55,852 nucleotides of DNA from Acidobacteriaceae bacterium. GTDB lineage: Bacteria; Acidobacteriota; Terriglobia; Terriglobales; Acidobacteriaceae. The stretch covers positions 1-55,852 of the forward strand of contig PKXQ01000084.1 of the NCBI GenBank assembly GCA_003132405.1, in the 5' to 3' direction. Under the pieces are notes generated by a model. That model ran no database searches and was not told the origin of the DNA. It saw nothing but the letters and a program-made list of their open reading frames with translations. Each line of letters begins with the position of its first letter. Within the stretch, counting starts at the first letter, position 1. The translations under genes were made by a program, and so were the position numbers. Below, piece after piece: positions 21,452-29,907 of the stretch.

Positions 21452-21668
21452 TATAACTCTCAGGGAGAGGAAACGGGCGGCTGAGTTCGACCCCGCTTTT
21501 CAGAATCCGAATTCCAAGCTACTCAACCGAAACGACTTAAACCGCAGGCCCCGGGAACGTGGGCGTTGATGTCGGAATCGGCACGTCCAGCCGCGCTTCT
21601 CGATTGCCTTACGAGCGGCCGTCGGCTAGACTGTAAGCAGTTCTCCTCCCTCGGGCGAGGGCCCCTCC

Positions 21669-22202
21669 ATGAACGGCGACCGCGTTTTCCACATCGGCGA
21701 TAAGGTCGTATACCCCAACCATGGCGTCGGTATCATCGAGCAAATCAGCAGTCGAACGATGGGCGCCACCGTCGAAAAGTTCTACCTACTGAAAATCGCA
21801 GCCAGCAGCCTGAAGGTCATGGTTCCATTCGCCAACGTCAACAGCGTAGGAATGCGTCCCGTAGTGCGGAATGGCGAAGTGGAAAAGATTGTCGATTATC
21901 TCTCCTCCGGCGAATGCATTAATGCCGCCGACTGGAAAGACCGCTTCAAAGAGAATTCCGACCGCATGCGCACCGGGTCGCTCACGGACGTGGCCGCTGT
22001 GCTGAAGAGCTTGCTGATTCTCGGGCAAGGTAAGTCACTTTCCTTCCGCGAAAAGAAGATGCTGGAGCGCGCTCGCTATTTGCTGGTCAGCGAGATAGCC
22101 ATCTCGCGCAATTGCGACGAGCGACTGATTGAAGAGGCGCTCACCAAGGCGCTCACCAAGTGCAATCTGCGGTTCCCGGAAATCTCCGAGCTCGCCTCGT
22201 AA
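21669..22202 (+). CDS. carD: CarD family transcriptional regulator
   Basis: A 177-residue protein with the N-terminal RNA polymerase-interacting Tudor-like domain (FHIGDKVVYPNHGVGIIEQI at about 7-26, YLLKI, VMVPFANV) and a helical C-terminal DNA-binding domain (DWKDRFKENSDRM; LSFREKKMLERARYLLVSE). CarD proteins bind the RNA polymerase beta subunit and stabilise the open promoter complex. It stands alone on the plus strand, between divergent greA and convergent ruvX. Confidence 0.95.
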   Translation: MNGDRVFHIGDKVVYPNHGVGIIEQISSRTMGATVEKFYLLKIAASSLKVMVPFANVNSVGMRPVVRNGEVEKIVDYLSSGECINAADWKDRFKENSDRMRTGSLTDVAAVLKSLLILGQGKSLSFREKKMLERARYLLVSEIAISRNCDERLIEEALTKALTKCNLRFPEISELAS

Positions 22203-22246
22203 TTCCTACCCAGTACTTCATTTTCCGCCGCTTCCAATCAAGCTCT

Positions 22247-22687
22247 CTATCTAGCGTGCGCCTCCATCCACGATTGAAGAATCAAGATCGCAGCCATACG
22301 ATCGACTGCTTGCCCTCGCTTTTTAATCGACAGATCCGTCTCGCGCAACAGGCGGTTAGCTTCGGTAGAGGTCCAACGCTCGTCCCAGAGATGGACGGTC
22401 ACGCCGAAGTGGACATGCAGATCGTCGGCGAAACGGCGCATCTTTTCCGACTGCGTCCCTTCCGCCCCGCTGAGGCGAAGAGGCAGGCCGACAACTATCT
22501 CCCGAACCTCATACTTAGCCAGCAGTTGCCCAAGAGCTTCAAGATCGCGCCGCTTATTCTGCCGTTGGATCGTATCCAACCCCTGCGCCGTGATGCCTAG
22601 CGGATCGGTGATGGCTACTCCGATTCGTTTCGAGCCAACGTCGAGGGCCAGGATGCGGCTGTGGCCGGGCGTTCCAGGTGCAGGCAT
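22247..22687 (-). CDS. ruvX: Putative pre-16S rRNA nuclease / RuvX (YqgF)
   Basis: A 146-residue RNase H-fold nuclease, linked to Holliday junction resolution and to pre-16S rRNA 5' end maturation. Motifs are ALDVGSKRIGVAITD with the first catalytic Asp (about 16), IVVGLPLRLSG with the Gly-rich strand, WDERWTSTEA with the catalytic Glu, and a late Asp in QAVDRMAAILILQSW. The length is normal. In many bacteria yqgF neighbours mltG, and here mltG lies 1.3 kb away on the other strand. Confidence 0.95.
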   Translation of the reverse strand: MPAPGTPGHSRILALDVGSKRIGVAITDPLGITAQGLDTIQRQNKRRDLEALGQLLAKYEVREIVVGLPLRLSGAEGTQSEKMRRFADDLHVHFGVTVHLWDERWTSTEANRLLRETDLSIKKRGQAVDRMAAILILQSWMEAHAR

Positions 22688-22812
22688 CGGTCAATTGTAG
22701 ATGGTGGGATAAGAAAAGCTCCTGCTACTGTAATTCCCGTGGTGCAATTCCGGTCCCGGTAAGGCAGAATTGTTGGCCTCTATGGAATTAACCGCGGCAA
22801 ACGACTCCAAAT

Positions 22813-23856
22813 ATGGACACTCCTGAAACACAGACCGGGCATCACTGGTCACTGACACTGCTAGGCATCGGCTTGGTGATCGTGTTCGCGTATTACGGCG
22901 AATCGGTGCTGGCAGTGCTGTTTTTTGCCATTCTGCTGAGCTTCATGCTCTCGCCTCTGGTGCAGGCCCTCGAGTATTTACATCTTCCGAGGGCTACGGC
23001 GGCGCTCGTAAGCATGGTGGCCGTGCTGGCTTTGCTTTATGGCGTCACCGTTGCATCCTACAACCAAGCCATCACTTTCGCGGACAATGTTCCGAAGTAT
23101 TCCGAGAAAATCCGATCCATTCTGCAGCCGTTCCAGCGCGACGCCGAAAAACTCGAGAAGACTAGCGAGGCGGTCGCCGACCCTCAGCCCTCGAATGTTG
23201 TGTCGGTGCGGCAGGTGCAGACTTGGCCCGACGTTCTAACCCATGGCGCTGGAACCTTGACCGACATCGTGCTGGCGGCATCGTTCGTTCCTTTCCTGGC
23301 CTACTTTTTGCTGACATGGCGCAACCATGCAAGATCCGCCACCGTGATGCTGTTCCCGTTGCATCACCGCAACACGGCATTCGTAACCCTCGGCCTGATC
23401 GGCAAAATGCTGCAGAGTTTTATCGTCGGGAACCTGTTGATTGGGCTCTTAATTTCAGCGGGAAGCGTAGGGATTTTTGGCCTGCTGCATGTTCCGTTTT
23501 TCTACTTCATCGGGGTCGTCAGCGGCTTTCTCAGCCTGGTTCCCTACTTGGGAGTCGTGTTGGCGATGATTCCGCCGATCCTGGTCGGCTTAGGGCAACT
23601 GGAGCCCGGAGACCTCGTGATCGTGGTAATTTCCGTCGTGGGGATGCATCTGTTGGCGCTCAATGTTCTCTATCCGAAACTGCTGGGGAGTCGGCTGAGA
23701 ATCAATCCGCTGGCGGTCACAATCGCGCTTCTGTTCTGGGGTGCGGTGTGGGGCGCAGTCGGGCTAGTACTTGCGATCCCAATCACCGGTGCAATCAAAA
23801 TTGTCTTCGATCATGTCGAGTCAATGAAGCCTTATGCCGATTGGTTGGGAGAATAA
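22813..23856 (+). CDS. AI-2E family transporter (PerM-like permease)
   Basis: A 347-residue multi-pass inner-membrane protein. There are hydrophobic segments near the N-terminus (LTLLGIGLVIVFAYYG; VLAVLFFAILLSFMLSPLV), a soluble, mostly helical region (about 85-145), then a cluster of helices. The family signatures GFLSLVPYLGVVLAMIPPIL and LLGSRLRINPLAVTIALLFWGAVWG are both present. Members export small molecules or ions; the substrate here is unknown. It precedes mltG by 134 bases in the same direction and may share its transcript. Confidence 0.93.
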   Translation: MDTPETQTGHHWSLTLLGIGLVIVFAYYGESVLAVLFFAILLSFMLSPLVQALEYLHLPRATAALVSMVAVLALLYGVTVASYNQAITFADNVPKYSEKIRSILQPFQRDAEKLEKTSEAVADPQPSNVVSVRQVQTWPDVLTHGAGTLTDIVLAASFVPFLAYFLLTWRNHARSATVMLFPLHHRNTAFVTLGLIGKMLQSFIVGNLLIGLLISAGSVGIFGLLHVPFFYFIGVVSGFLSLVPYLGVVLAMIPPILVGLGQLEPGDLVIVVISVVGMHLLALNVLYPKLLGSRLRINPLAVTIALLFWGAVWGAVGLVLAIPITGAIKIVFDHVESMKPYADWLGE

Positions 23857-23990
23857 GACAAAGTCGCCGCAAGACCCCAGGAATGCCGAGAAAAGTGGTC
23901 TTGGCCCAGAAACTCGAACATACGTTGCTTCTTCGGGTCGTGTACTCCGGCCACTTGGTGACATTCCGAAAAGGCCTCTAAACTAGAACC

Positions 23991-25052
23991 TTGCGCATCC
24001 TGATTACACTTTTCCTGCTTGCCGTCCTCGCTGTCGGCGGATGGATCGCCTGGCAGCTCTACACTCCGGTGACGCCTCCGGCCAACACTTTTCTGCTCCT
24101 TCGCCCCGGCTATTCCTCCAGAAGGATCGCGATCGAATTGAAGAAGGCTGGCGTGATCCGCAACGAACGTGTCTTTTGGCTGTGGCACGCATTGCATCGC
24201 AAGCGGTCATTGAAGGCTGGCGAGTATCAGTTCGAGCGGCAAGCGAATGTTCCGCAGGTTTATGACCGCATCGGGCGCGGCGATATCTACTTCCACACTG
24301 TCACGATTCCCGAAGGCTACACGATGTTCGATATCGCCAAGGCCATCGAAGACGCGGGGCTCGGGTCGGCGGCGGACTTTCTGCATATTGCCGAAACTCA
24401 AACCCAGATGATTTCGGATTTGGCGCCCCACGCCACATCGCTGGAAGGCTATCTCTTCCCTAATACCTACCAGTTCACCCGTACGCAATCCCTGGAAGAA
24501 ATGGCGGCGGCTATGGTTCACCAGTTCCGCCAAGTCGCGCAACAGATCGGATTAAATTCCAGTCACCCTGAATCGAACGCCGGTCCGAACACCGCCCCAA
24601 ACTCCGATCCAAATTCGCCTCCGAACCCCGACCTGCCCAGAGTCGTGACCATGGCGTCGATCGTTGAGAAAGAGACGGCCGTCCCCGAGGAGCGACCGCT
24701 GGTAGCCGGCGTCTACTACAACCGGCTGACTCAAAGGATGGCCCTAGATGCCGATCCCAGCGTTATCTATGCCGAACTTCTGGCAGGAACCTACCAGGGA
24801 AGTCTTCATCACGCCGATCTGTCGATTAACTCCCCCTACAACACGTATCGCTTCCCGGGATTACCACCCGGCCCCATCGGCAATCCTGGCCGCAGCTCGC
24901 TCGCCGCAGCTCTGCACCCCGAAAACACCAACTTTCTTTATTTTGTTGCCGATGGAAATGGACACCACCGTTTCGCCCACAGCCTCGAAGAGCACAATCG
25001 AAATGTCGCCGCTTATCGTCGCGCCCTCAACCACTCCCTCGATCAGCGCTAA
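23991..25052 (+). CDS. mltG: Endolytic murein transglycosylase
   Basis: Cuts nascent glycan strands and is thought to set their length. There is an N-terminal membrane anchor (ITLFLLAVLAVGGWIAW, about 5-21), a LysM-like region, and the YceG catalytic domain. The active-site segment MASIVEKET is at 221-229 (likely catalytic Glu226), followed by GVYYNRL, LDADPSVIY and SPYNTYRFPGLPPGPIGNPG. At about 188-215 an Asn/Pro-rich low-complexity insert of tandem short repeats interrupts the domain just before the active site. The start is TTG at 23991, where the membrane anchor begins; no ATG is available nearby. Confidence 0.95.
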   Translation: MRILITLFLLAVLAVGGWIAWQLYTPVTPPANTFLLLRPGYSSRRIAIELKKAGVIRNERVFWLWHALHRKRSLKAGEYQFERQANVPQVYDRIGRGDIYFHTVTIPEGYTMFDIAKAIEDAGLGSAADFLHIAETQTQMISDLAPHATSLEGYLFPNTYQFTRTQSLEEMAAAMVHQFRQVAQQIGLNSSHPESNAGPNTAPNSDPNSPPNPDLPRVVTMASIVEKETAVPEERPLVAGVYYNRLTQRMALDADPSVIYAELLAGTYQGSLHHADLSINSPYNTYRFPGLPPGPIGNPGRSSLAAALHPENTNFLYFVADGNGHHRFAHSLEEHNRNVAAYRRALNHSLDQR

Positions 25053-25123
25053 GCGCTGAACCCTTCCCTGCCTTATACTAATCAGATACTAAGGCTGCAA
25101 GAGTCGCCCAGGTAATCATAGGA

Positions 25124-26050
25124 ATGCATCGTCCTCATCGACGCGTAGTTTTTCTCTTACTTCTTGCGGCGGCTACCTTTTCCCTAACCGGGTGTCTCTT
25201 TCGAACCCGGACTCTCGATCGTCAGTTATCCGACCGCCCGCTCAAGACGGCTACCCAGCAGCAGTTGATCGCCTACGTCAACCAGCAGGCCACAAAGATC
25301 CAGTCCATGCAGGCGACGGTAGACATAGACTCGTCGGCGGGAGATCCAAAAAATGGACGGATCACAGACTACAAAGAGATTCGAGGCTACGTGCTGGCGC
25401 GTAAGCCCGCCATGCTGCGTATGAAGGGTCTGATGCCGGTCGTGCGCAATACTGCGTTCGATATGGTGAGCAACGGGCAGGAATTCAAGGTGTGGATCCC
25501 GCCCAAAAATAAGTTCGTCATCGGCTCGAACAATAACGACAACTATCAGCCCGACAAGCGGTTGGAAAACTTGCGGCCGCAGTACATCTACGACGCTCTT
25601 CTGCTTCCCGACATTTCAGGGGATGAAATTGCGGTGCTGGAAAACGGCTATGAAACCGTTCTCGACGCAAAGAAACATCGGGTGGAGCAACCTGATTACG
25701 AACTGGCGGTCATACGCAAAGGAGCCGACGGTTGGTATCTATCGCGCCGCATCGAGTTTAGCCGAACCGATCTGCTGCCGCACCGTCAACGGATTTACGA
25801 CCAGCAGGGTAACGTTGCCACAGACGCTCACTACCAGAACTACAAAGACTTCGACGGGGTTAGCTTCCCGAGCACGATTGCGATCGAAAGGCCCAGGGAG
25901 AATTACGACATCACCCTGAGCATGGTCAAACTTGAAATCAACAAACCCTTGACCGACGATCAGTTTGCATTGGAGCAGCCTCCCGGAGCGGAGGTGGTGC
26001 ATCTCGATCAGCCCAGTTCCAGCGGGTCGCCTCAAGCCCGCAACAAATGA
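25124..26050 (+). CDS. Outer-membrane lipoprotein, LolA/LolB-like fold (DUF4292-like)
   Basis: A 308-residue lipoprotein with a signal peptide and lipobox LTGC (Cys24). The mature part opens with LIAYVNQQATKIQSMQATVD and the alternating strands RGYVLARKPAMLRMKGLMPV and FDMVSNGQEFKVWIPPKNKF. This is the layout of LolA/LolB-type half-barrels that bind lipids or lipoproteins. It sits between mltG and an FtsX-like permease, a context compatible with envelope lipoprotein or lipid handling. The function is inferred from fold and neighbours only. Confidence 0.82.
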   Translation: MHRPHRRVVFLLLLAAATFSLTGCLFRTRTLDRQLSDRPLKTATQQQLIAYVNQQATKIQSMQATVDIDSSAGDPKNGRITDYKEIRGYVLARKPAMLRMKGLMPVVRNTAFDMVSNGQEFKVWIPPKNKFVIGSNNNDNYQPDKRLENLRPQYIYDALLLPDISGDEIAVLENGYETVLDAKKHRVEQPDYELAVIRKGADGWYLSRRIEFSRTDLLPHRQRIYDQQGNVATDAHYQNYKDFDGVSFPSTIAIERPRENYDITLSMVKLEINKPLTDDQFALEQPPGAEVVHLDQPSSSGSPQARNK

Positions 26051-26078
26051 ATAAACGATCAAGTCACGGAAAAGTTAA

Positions 26079-27185
26079 ATGATGAATCGCATGATCGTCG
26101 GGAATCTGGTTCACCGCCCGGTGCGCTCGCTGATCAGCGTAGTGGCTGTGGCCCTGGAGGTCACGCTGATCCTCCTGATCGTCGGCCTCTCGCTAGGCAT
26201 GCTCCAGGACAGCCGCGCCCGGACTGCTGGCATCGGAGCGGATGTACTGGTACGGCCGCCGGGGTCTTCGTTCATCAGCGCATTTTCGGGCGCGCCCATG
26301 CCGGTCAAAGTCGGAGACATCCTGGCCACGTTGCCCCACGTCAAAAGCGTAGCTCCCGTGATCACGCAGGTTGCCTCGACCGGTACCCTTGAGGTCATTG
26401 CCGGGATCGACCTGCCGAGCTATGAAAGAATGTCGGCCGGCTTCCGCTACCTAGCTGGCGGTCCCTTTAAGGGGCCGTATGACGTACTCGTCGACGACCT
26501 TTTTGCCAAATCGAATCATGCCCAGGTCGGGGACACGATTGAGATTCTGAACAACAAATTCCGCATTGCGGGGATTGTGGAGCGAGGGAAGGGCGCTCGC
26601 AAGTTCGTTCCGCTGGCCACGTTGCAAGATCTCGTCGGTGCCAAAGACAAGGCGTCCATCTTTTATCTCAAACTTGACGATCCGGCGAATGCCGACGTTG
26701 TGGTCGACGAGATCAAGCATGTGCCCGGCATGGAGCACTACGTGGCAACCTCAATGGCCGCCTACCTGGCCATGATGACCACCAGCAATTATCCTGGCCT
26801 CTCCACTTTCATCGATGTCGTGGTTGGCATTTCTGTCGTCATCGGATTCATCGTAATCTTCCAGGCGATGTATACCGCCGTGATGGAACGAACCCGCGAA
26901 ATCGGCATTTTGAAGTCCATGGGAGCGTCGAAGCTCTACATCGTGAACGTGGTATTGCGGGAGACGGCGCTGCTGGCCATCGGCGGTATCGTACTCGGCA
27001 TCGTCGTCAGTCTCGCAACCCGCGCCGTACTCGCCCACAAATTCCCGCTATTGCAGGTGGTGGTGGACGGTGGCTGGATCGTACGCGCCACCCTGATTGC
27101 GATTGCGGGCGCGATCGGCGGAGCGCTCTATCCAGCGTTTAAAGCCGCACAAAAAGATCCCATCGACGCCTTGGCGTATGAATAA
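26079..27185 (+). CDS. ABC transporter permease, FtsX/MacB family
   Basis: A 368-residue permease with the FtsX layout: an N-terminal helix (ISVVAVALEVTLILLIVGLSLG), a large periplasmic MacB-PCD-like domain (about 45-235), then three helices. The last contain the coupling segment MERTREIGILKSMGAS and end PIDALAYE. Such permeases drive lipoprotein release or efflux with a separate ATPase, which is not next to this gene. It is 28 bases after the lipoprotein gene, so the two are probably one operon. Two ATGs in tandem (26079, 26082) could start it. Confidence 0.9.
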   Translation: MMNRMIVGNLVHRPVRSLISVVAVALEVTLILLIVGLSLGMLQDSRARTAGIGADVLVRPPGSSFISAFSGAPMPVKVGDILATLPHVKSVAPVITQVASTGTLEVIAGIDLPSYERMSAGFRYLAGGPFKGPYDVLVDDLFAKSNHAQVGDTIEILNNKFRIAGIVERGKGARKFVPLATLQDLVGAKDKASIFYLKLDDPANADVVVDEIKHVPGMEHYVATSMAAYLAMMTTSNYPGLSTFIDVVVGISVVIGFIVIFQAMYTAVMERTREIGILKSMGASKLYIVNVVLRETALLAIGGIVLGIVVSLATRAVLAHKFPLLQVVVDGGWIVRATLIAIAGAIGGALYPAFKAAQKDPIDALAYE

Positions 27186-27304
27186 ATCGGGCGCATGAAT
27201 TTGTTTCGCTTTTAATTCGCTTGTTCTTGGCTCATTTTTTTCTTTTCACAATTTCCTCGCAAATCGGCAGAGAATGCACGATACTGCCGGTGAAACCGCC
27301 GTGC

Positions 27305-27310
27305 TATAAT
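27305..27310 (+). promoter_or_regulatory. -10 element, probable promoter of the H1-like gene
   Basis: A perfect TATAAT in a GC-rich context about 105 bases before the ATG at 27416. The -35 region is poor, so the match rests on the -10 box and its position. Confidence 0.4.
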
Positions 27311-27415
27311 CGCGCGCCATTACGCACAGCACTGCGCTTTCGCAGCCAGTTGTCCTAATTCGCAGGCCCCGTGCGAGAATGCGTGCGGGTGACCACAAAT
27401 ACCTTAGGAGGAGAT

Positions 27416-27829
27416 ATGCGCTTCGATGATCCGACTCTGTACGGTCGGGACGATGAGACGGATGAGTATAGCGACAGCGGCGCCTATGGCGAATCGCTGG
27501 AAGAGGATTTAGAGGAAGAGGAAGAAGAGGAAGAAGAACCGGTTGTCGTCGAAGAAGACGACGAAATTGGCGTTGCAGTGCGAGAACCGGCACCGGCGCC
27601 TGTCACTCCGTCAGGCGGTGGCGGGGGGCAAGGCGGTCCTCCGAAGAAGAAGGCGCCTGCAAAAAAATCTCCAGCTCCGGCAAAGAAGGCGCCCGCTAAG
27701 AAAAAGGCGGCCAAGAAACCGGCAAAGAAAGCCGCAAAGAAGCCTGCTGCAAAAAAGAAGGCGGCCAAGAAAAGGCCAGCCAAGAAAGCTGCCAAGAAAA
27801 AATCTGCCGGCAAAAAGCGTCGCCGGTAG
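27416..27829 (+). CDS. Histone H1-like protein with acidic N-terminus
   Basis: A 137-residue two-part protein. Residues 1-60 are very acidic (runs of Glu in EEDLEEEEEEEEEP), followed by an Ala/Pro and Gly-rich hinge. Residues 80-137 are tandem Lys-Ala-Pro repeats (AKKAPAKKKAAKKPAKKAAK) like eukaryotic H1 tails and bacterial HctB/AlgP-type proteins. The ATG at 27416 has a perfect TAGGAGGAG just upstream; an open frame to 27371 is ignored. The basic tail probably binds DNA or RNA without specificity. The acidic head could self-shield or bind partners. It is a single gene with its own promoter. Confidence 0.8.
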   Translation: MRFDDPTLYGRDDETDEYSDSGAYGESLEEDLEEEEEEEEEPVVVEEDDEIGVAVREPAPAPVTPSGGGGGQGGPPKKKAPAKKSPAPAKKAPAKKKAAKKPAKKAAKKPAAKKKAAKKRPAKKAAKKKSAGKKRRR

Positions 27830-27856
27830 AAGTTCATTCTCAGCGACAGTGTAGTA

Positions 27857-27900
27857 AGGGGCGTAAATCGGTAAGTCCGGTTGCCGCCCTCGTTTATTTT
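27857..27900 (+). terminator. Possible terminator after the H1-like gene
   Basis: AGGGGCG pairs with CGCCCT across a 20-base loop (with a bulge), followed by CGTTTATTTT. It lies between the convergent H1-like and RidA genes. The stem is short, so confidence is low. Confidence 0.35.
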
Positions 27901-27908
27901 GTGCCAAC

Positions 27909-28301
27909 TTACTTACCGTCGGTCACGATTGCATCCGCCTCAATTTCCACTAACATCTCCGGAGAAACGAGGGCTGCAATTGCCATCATGGTGCTCGCCG
28001 GACGAATGTCGCGGAAAAACTCTCCGTGCGCTTTTCCAACTTTTTCCCAATCCGAAATGTTGGTCAGAAACACGCGCGTGCGCACCACGTCTTTCAACGA
28101 GCCTCCGACTTGCTTTAGAGCGCGCTCAATATTTTTGAGAATTTGAATCGCCTGCGTATAAGCATCGCCAGCGATAATTTTGCCATCCTCTCCGGTTGCG
28201 GTCGTACCCGCAACGTGAACATGGGCGCCCACGCGAACTGCACGAGAGTAACCTACGATTGGTTCCCACGGTGCTCCACTTGCAATGTTGGTTCTTTCCA
28301 C
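27909..28301 (-). CDS. RidA family (YjgF/YER057c/UK114) protein
   Basis: A small trimeric enamine/imine deaminase-like protein that would hydrolyse reactive 2-aminoacrylate-type intermediates. The family core [48 protein letters not shown] and RTRVFLTN (with the conserved Arg) is present. The start is taken as GTG at 28301 (VERTNIASG) behind GGAGGA, matching the family N-terminus; ATG at 28325 is the alternative. An N-terminal Arg-rich variant suggests the Rid1-7 subgroups rather than canonical RidA. It is a single gene. Confidence 0.9.
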   Translation of the reverse strand: MERTNIASGAPWEPIVGYSRAVRVGAHVHVAGTTATGEDGKIIAGDAYTQAIQILKNIERALKQVGGSLKDVVRTRVFLTNISDWEKVGKAHGEFFRDIRPASTMMAIAALVSPEMLVEIEADAIVTDGK

Positions 28302-28597
28302 TTCTCCTCCATTCTGTGCCCCCATCGTGTAGATAGGGTCAGTGAACTATGTAGATAGTTGCCTTAGATCATGTAATTAGATTGGATGGATCATGTTTTT
28401 CGATTCAAGACAGCGAATTAGCAGTCGCCATGCTTGGCTGCCAATAAATGCCCTGCAACACCGCGTCCAGCGCTGGATTCTAACTAATGTAAGTGGCTCA
28501 ATGGTCACTTGCTTTCGACCAGGATTCGAGGTATCTAATCCGCACAGGCTTTTGTTCCGATAGTAACAAAGAGCCTGTGGGAGGTGAGGAGATATAC

Positions 28598-29152
28598 ATG
28601 GAGACTCCGGAGAAGCATCCACTAGAACAATTGTTTGTCGAGCTAGTGGGCCGTCATTATGCCCACGAGATCGGGATTCGCGATCCGCAAGTGGTGAATT
28701 ACGTCGCTCATCTTCTCTCGGAGTTTTGCGATGCGGAGCAGCTCTCGAAAATCCGCAACGCATCCGGAAAACCGCTCAACGATGTAGGCGAGATGTTGAT
28801 CGAGTCAGACCCGATCTACGGACCAGCGCCTTCATTCGATCGCGAACGCCAAGTCCGCAAACATATTGGCGACTACACGCTTTTCTACGCTGGAATGTTT
28901 CCCGAGAGCATCAATCACTATCGCCTGCGCCGGCAGCGGGTTGAAAACTTCGTTGATTGGGTAAAAGCTGGAAAAGAGAGCTACTACATCGTCTCGAAGT
29001 TCGAATACTTCGAATATGCCAAAGTCGCGCCCCTGTTTGCGCAACTCTCGCAGAGGTTCGAGCAGTGCGTATATGGACTGAACCTGGTGAAGAACGAACT
29101 TGAAGTTATGCAACATCCGATCGTCCGCGGAAGTAACGACCTTGTTATGTAA
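28598..29152 (+). CDS. Conserved-looking helical protein of unknown function
   Basis: A 184-residue soluble, mostly alpha-helical protein. The ATG at 28598 follows GGGAGGTGAGGAG, a strong ribosome-binding region; an open frame to 28493 lacks such a signal. Distinct segments are FVELVGRHYAHEIGIRDPQV, RKHIGDYTLFYAGMFPE, YRLRRQRVENFVDWVKAGK and FAQLSQRFEQCVYGLNLVK. There is no signal peptide, membrane helix or known catalytic motif. I do not recognise the family. The next feature is a palindromic repeat starting 2 bases after the stop, which may serve as its 3' structure. Confidence 0.75.
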   Translation: METPEKHPLEQLFVELVGRHYAHEIGIRDPQVVNYVAHLLSEFCDAEQLSKIRNASGKPLNDVGEMLIESDPIYGPAPSFDRERQVRKHIGDYTLFYAGMFPESINHYRLRRQRVENFVDWVKAGKESYYIVSKFEYFEYAKVAPLFAQLSQRFEQCVYGLNLVKNELEVMQHPIVRGSNDLVM

Positions 29153-29153
29153 A

Positions 29154-29231
29154 GATTGCAGAGGTGAAACCGGCTCGCAGGGTTGTCGGTTGTTACTTCT
29201 GCAATCTGACTTCTGACCTCTGACCTCTCAC
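29154..29231. repeat. TCAGAGGT-type palindromic element, copy 2
   Basis: The left arm AGATTGCAGAGGTGAAAC is short; the right arm holds the complementary core followed by three TGACCTCT/TGACTTCT words. It lies between convergent genes. The stop codon and last dozen codons of purN are inside it. Confidence 0.85.
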
Positions 29232-29822
29232 AATCCGTCTTCCCTTAATTTCAAAATTCCCTTCCAGCACAATCCTGATCGCCTCGGTATACGCAACGTG
29301 CTCCTGCTCAAGAATACGTTCCGCCAGCGTGTGTTCGTCGTCAGAATCCAACACCGGCACCGTCTTCTGCACAATAATGGCGCCGTGATCGAGTTCTTCA
29401 TCCACGAAGTGCACCGTGCATCCCGTAACTTTCACGCCATACGCGAAAGCCTGCTGCTGCGCTTCGAGGCCGGGGAAGGCTGGGAGCAGTGACGGATGGA
29501 TGTTAAGAATTCTTGACGGAAACTGCTGCACGAACCAGGGCGAGAGCAGGCGCATGTAGCCAGCGAGACAGACGAGGTCAACCTGGTTTTGTTGAAGGGC
29601 AGCCACAACTTTACGATCATGCTCCTCGCGCGGTTTGCCCTTTGATGAAATGGCAAGCGCATTGAGGCCACGCCGGCGCGCCGTTTCAAGCCCAGGAGCC
29701 TCATCTCGGTTTGAAATTACCACGGCAATTCTGGCGTTCGATAGCCTGCCAGCCGCAATGCTGTCGGCAATAGCTACAAAATTCGAGCCTCGCCCAGATA
29801 AGAGAATGCCCAGGTTCTTCAC
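29193..29822 (-). CDS. purN: Phosphoribosylglycinamide formyltransferase
   Basis: Transfers formyl from 10-formyltetrahydrofolate to GAR, step three of purine synthesis. The GRGSNF loop is at 10-15, with the catalytic triad Asn107, His109 (NIHPSLLPAFPG) and Asp145 (ELDHGA). LAGYMRLL is also typical. The first ~197 residues match the family. The tail (RGQRSEVRLQK) is translated from dispersed palindrome copy 2, which also supplies the stop. The start is GTG. It lies 85 bases downstream of purM in the same direction, a common purine operon pair. Confidence 0.97.
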   Translation of the reverse strand: MKNLGILLSGRGSNFVAIADSIAAGRLSNARIAVVISNRDEAPGLETARRRGLNALAISSKGKPREEHDRKVVAALQQNQVDLVCLAGYMRLLSPWFVQQFPSRILNIHPSLLPAFPGLEAQQQAFAYGVKVTGCTVHFVDEELDHGAIIVQKTVPVLDSDDEHTLAERILEQEHVAYTEAIRIVLEGNFEIKGRRIVRGQRSEVRLQK

Positions 29823-29907
29823 ATCAACATTATTTACCAGGGAGTCGCGGGAGCCCAGAGAAAATCGAAAAAAGTCGCAAAACTGAAGCCAGGAGCCGTG
29901 AGCGCAA

